A DNA stretch of 64,000 nt from Sphaerolaimus hirsutus. Taxonomy: Eukaryota > Nematoda > Chromadorea > Monhysterida > Sphaerolaimidae. The first letter of the stretch is position 1; the number at the start of each line of letters is the position of its first letter. A model generated the notes under the pieces. It was not told the origin of the DNA. It saw only the letters and a program-made list of their open reading frames with translations, and ran no database searches. This document shows positions 63,481 through 64,000 of the stretch, piece after piece. A program made the translations under genes and the position numbers. Location: the NCBI GenBank assembly GCA_964036195.1, contig OZ038460.1, positions 2,235,504-2,299,503 on the forward strand, written 5' to 3'.

Positions 63481-64000
63481 TGTAACATTATCGTAAAATG
63501 TAAAATCTTTAATATTTAAGTTGACGTTCTTATGTTCGCTTTTATATTTAATTAATTCAATTCATTACGATTCCATTTTTATTCACATTCCATTTTTAAC
63601 ATCTTCACATTCGTCATTGAATATCTCAAGCACGTTGTTTACAATGTCGCTCACATATTTAGATCTTAGTCATTGCTCACATTCCGCCACATTTCCTTGA
63701 CAAGCAGCACGCAAATACGCCGTCATGTTTATGTTAAGCGGCGGGCTCGCCCCCAAGCGGGCCGGGCCCGCGCGCCATTTCAAATGCTGTCTGGCTTGTC
63801 TCACATTTTCACTATCTTGTCAGTTTAGCTCGCTTTTCATCGGAGAAGCGAGCGGGCAAGGATTGAACTTTCACAGTTGGAAATGTTGGGTAAAAATCGG
63901 AGATTAGAGCCGACCGATTGGCGCCAAGTCAATCGCCATCGGTCTGGCCCTTAAAAGCCAATTTCACAGCTAGAATCGGCAGTGTTTGCAACCTCGTCAA
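63481..64000 (+). repeat. Third BEL-family LTR, cut by the window end
   Basis: Begins TGTAACATTATCG and follows the LTRs at 27229 and 40069 for 520 bases, with scattered substitutions and small deletions (for example the region around 63640-63650 and the GCGGGCC stretch at about 63756). It is clearly more diverged than those two LTRs are from each other. It may be a solo LTR or the start of another full element. It carries about seven TCACA words. Confidence 0.9.

Overview
This is a 64 kb piece of an invertebrate metazoan nuclear genome. The evidence is a spliced G-protein alpha-s gene with GT-AG introns, an endogenous BEL/Pao LTR retroelement, and a dense load of short DNA-transposon derivatives (MITEs). 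There is no bacterial-style gene packing, operon or CRISPR array. The phylum cannot be set from the sequence alone. A 200-N assembly gap lies at 54755-54954.

Layout. 1-16 kb is intergenic and consists largely of MITEs nested in one another, including a 3.6 kb element (7580-11212) with 31-bp terminal inverted repeats. 16.1-19.0 kb carries the last four exons of a Gs-alpha gene; its introns hold a perfectly delimited hAT MITE, a CCGTATT-type MITE and two antisense tRNA-like units. 19-27 kb is more MITE-filled intergenic DNA. 27229-41158 is a nearly complete BEL/Pao element: two LTRs about 0.5% different, a 5-bp target duplication, a tRNA-Ser-type primer site, gag-protease-RT-RNase H, integrase, and an env-like gene split by a 1.6 kb foreign segment. 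41-59 kb is MITE territory, including a 1.47 kb near-gapless hairpin. 59.3-60.6 kb holds three phase-compatible exons of a gene I do not recognise. The window ends inside a third, more diverged LTR of the same BEL family (63481 onward).

How the parts fit. The retroelement is recent but damaged: an in-frame stop precedes integrase, one catalytic Asp in RT and one in integrase read Asn, and env is interrupted. It is probably not autonomous. Two features of it seem new. (1) The pentamer TCACA is strongly and strand-asymmetrically over-represented across LTRs and genes in all codon phases, but not in the inserted segment. (2) A second reading frame overlapping the env cytoplasmic tail encodes an arginine-rich, then acidic protein, with a canonical -1 slippery heptamer and plausible splice sites, a layout resembling lentiviral accessory genes.

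Among the MITEs, eleven hAT-type elements have exact 8-bp target duplications and seven elements have ATT/AAT 3-bp duplications. Many interiors are arrays of the element's own subterminal motif.
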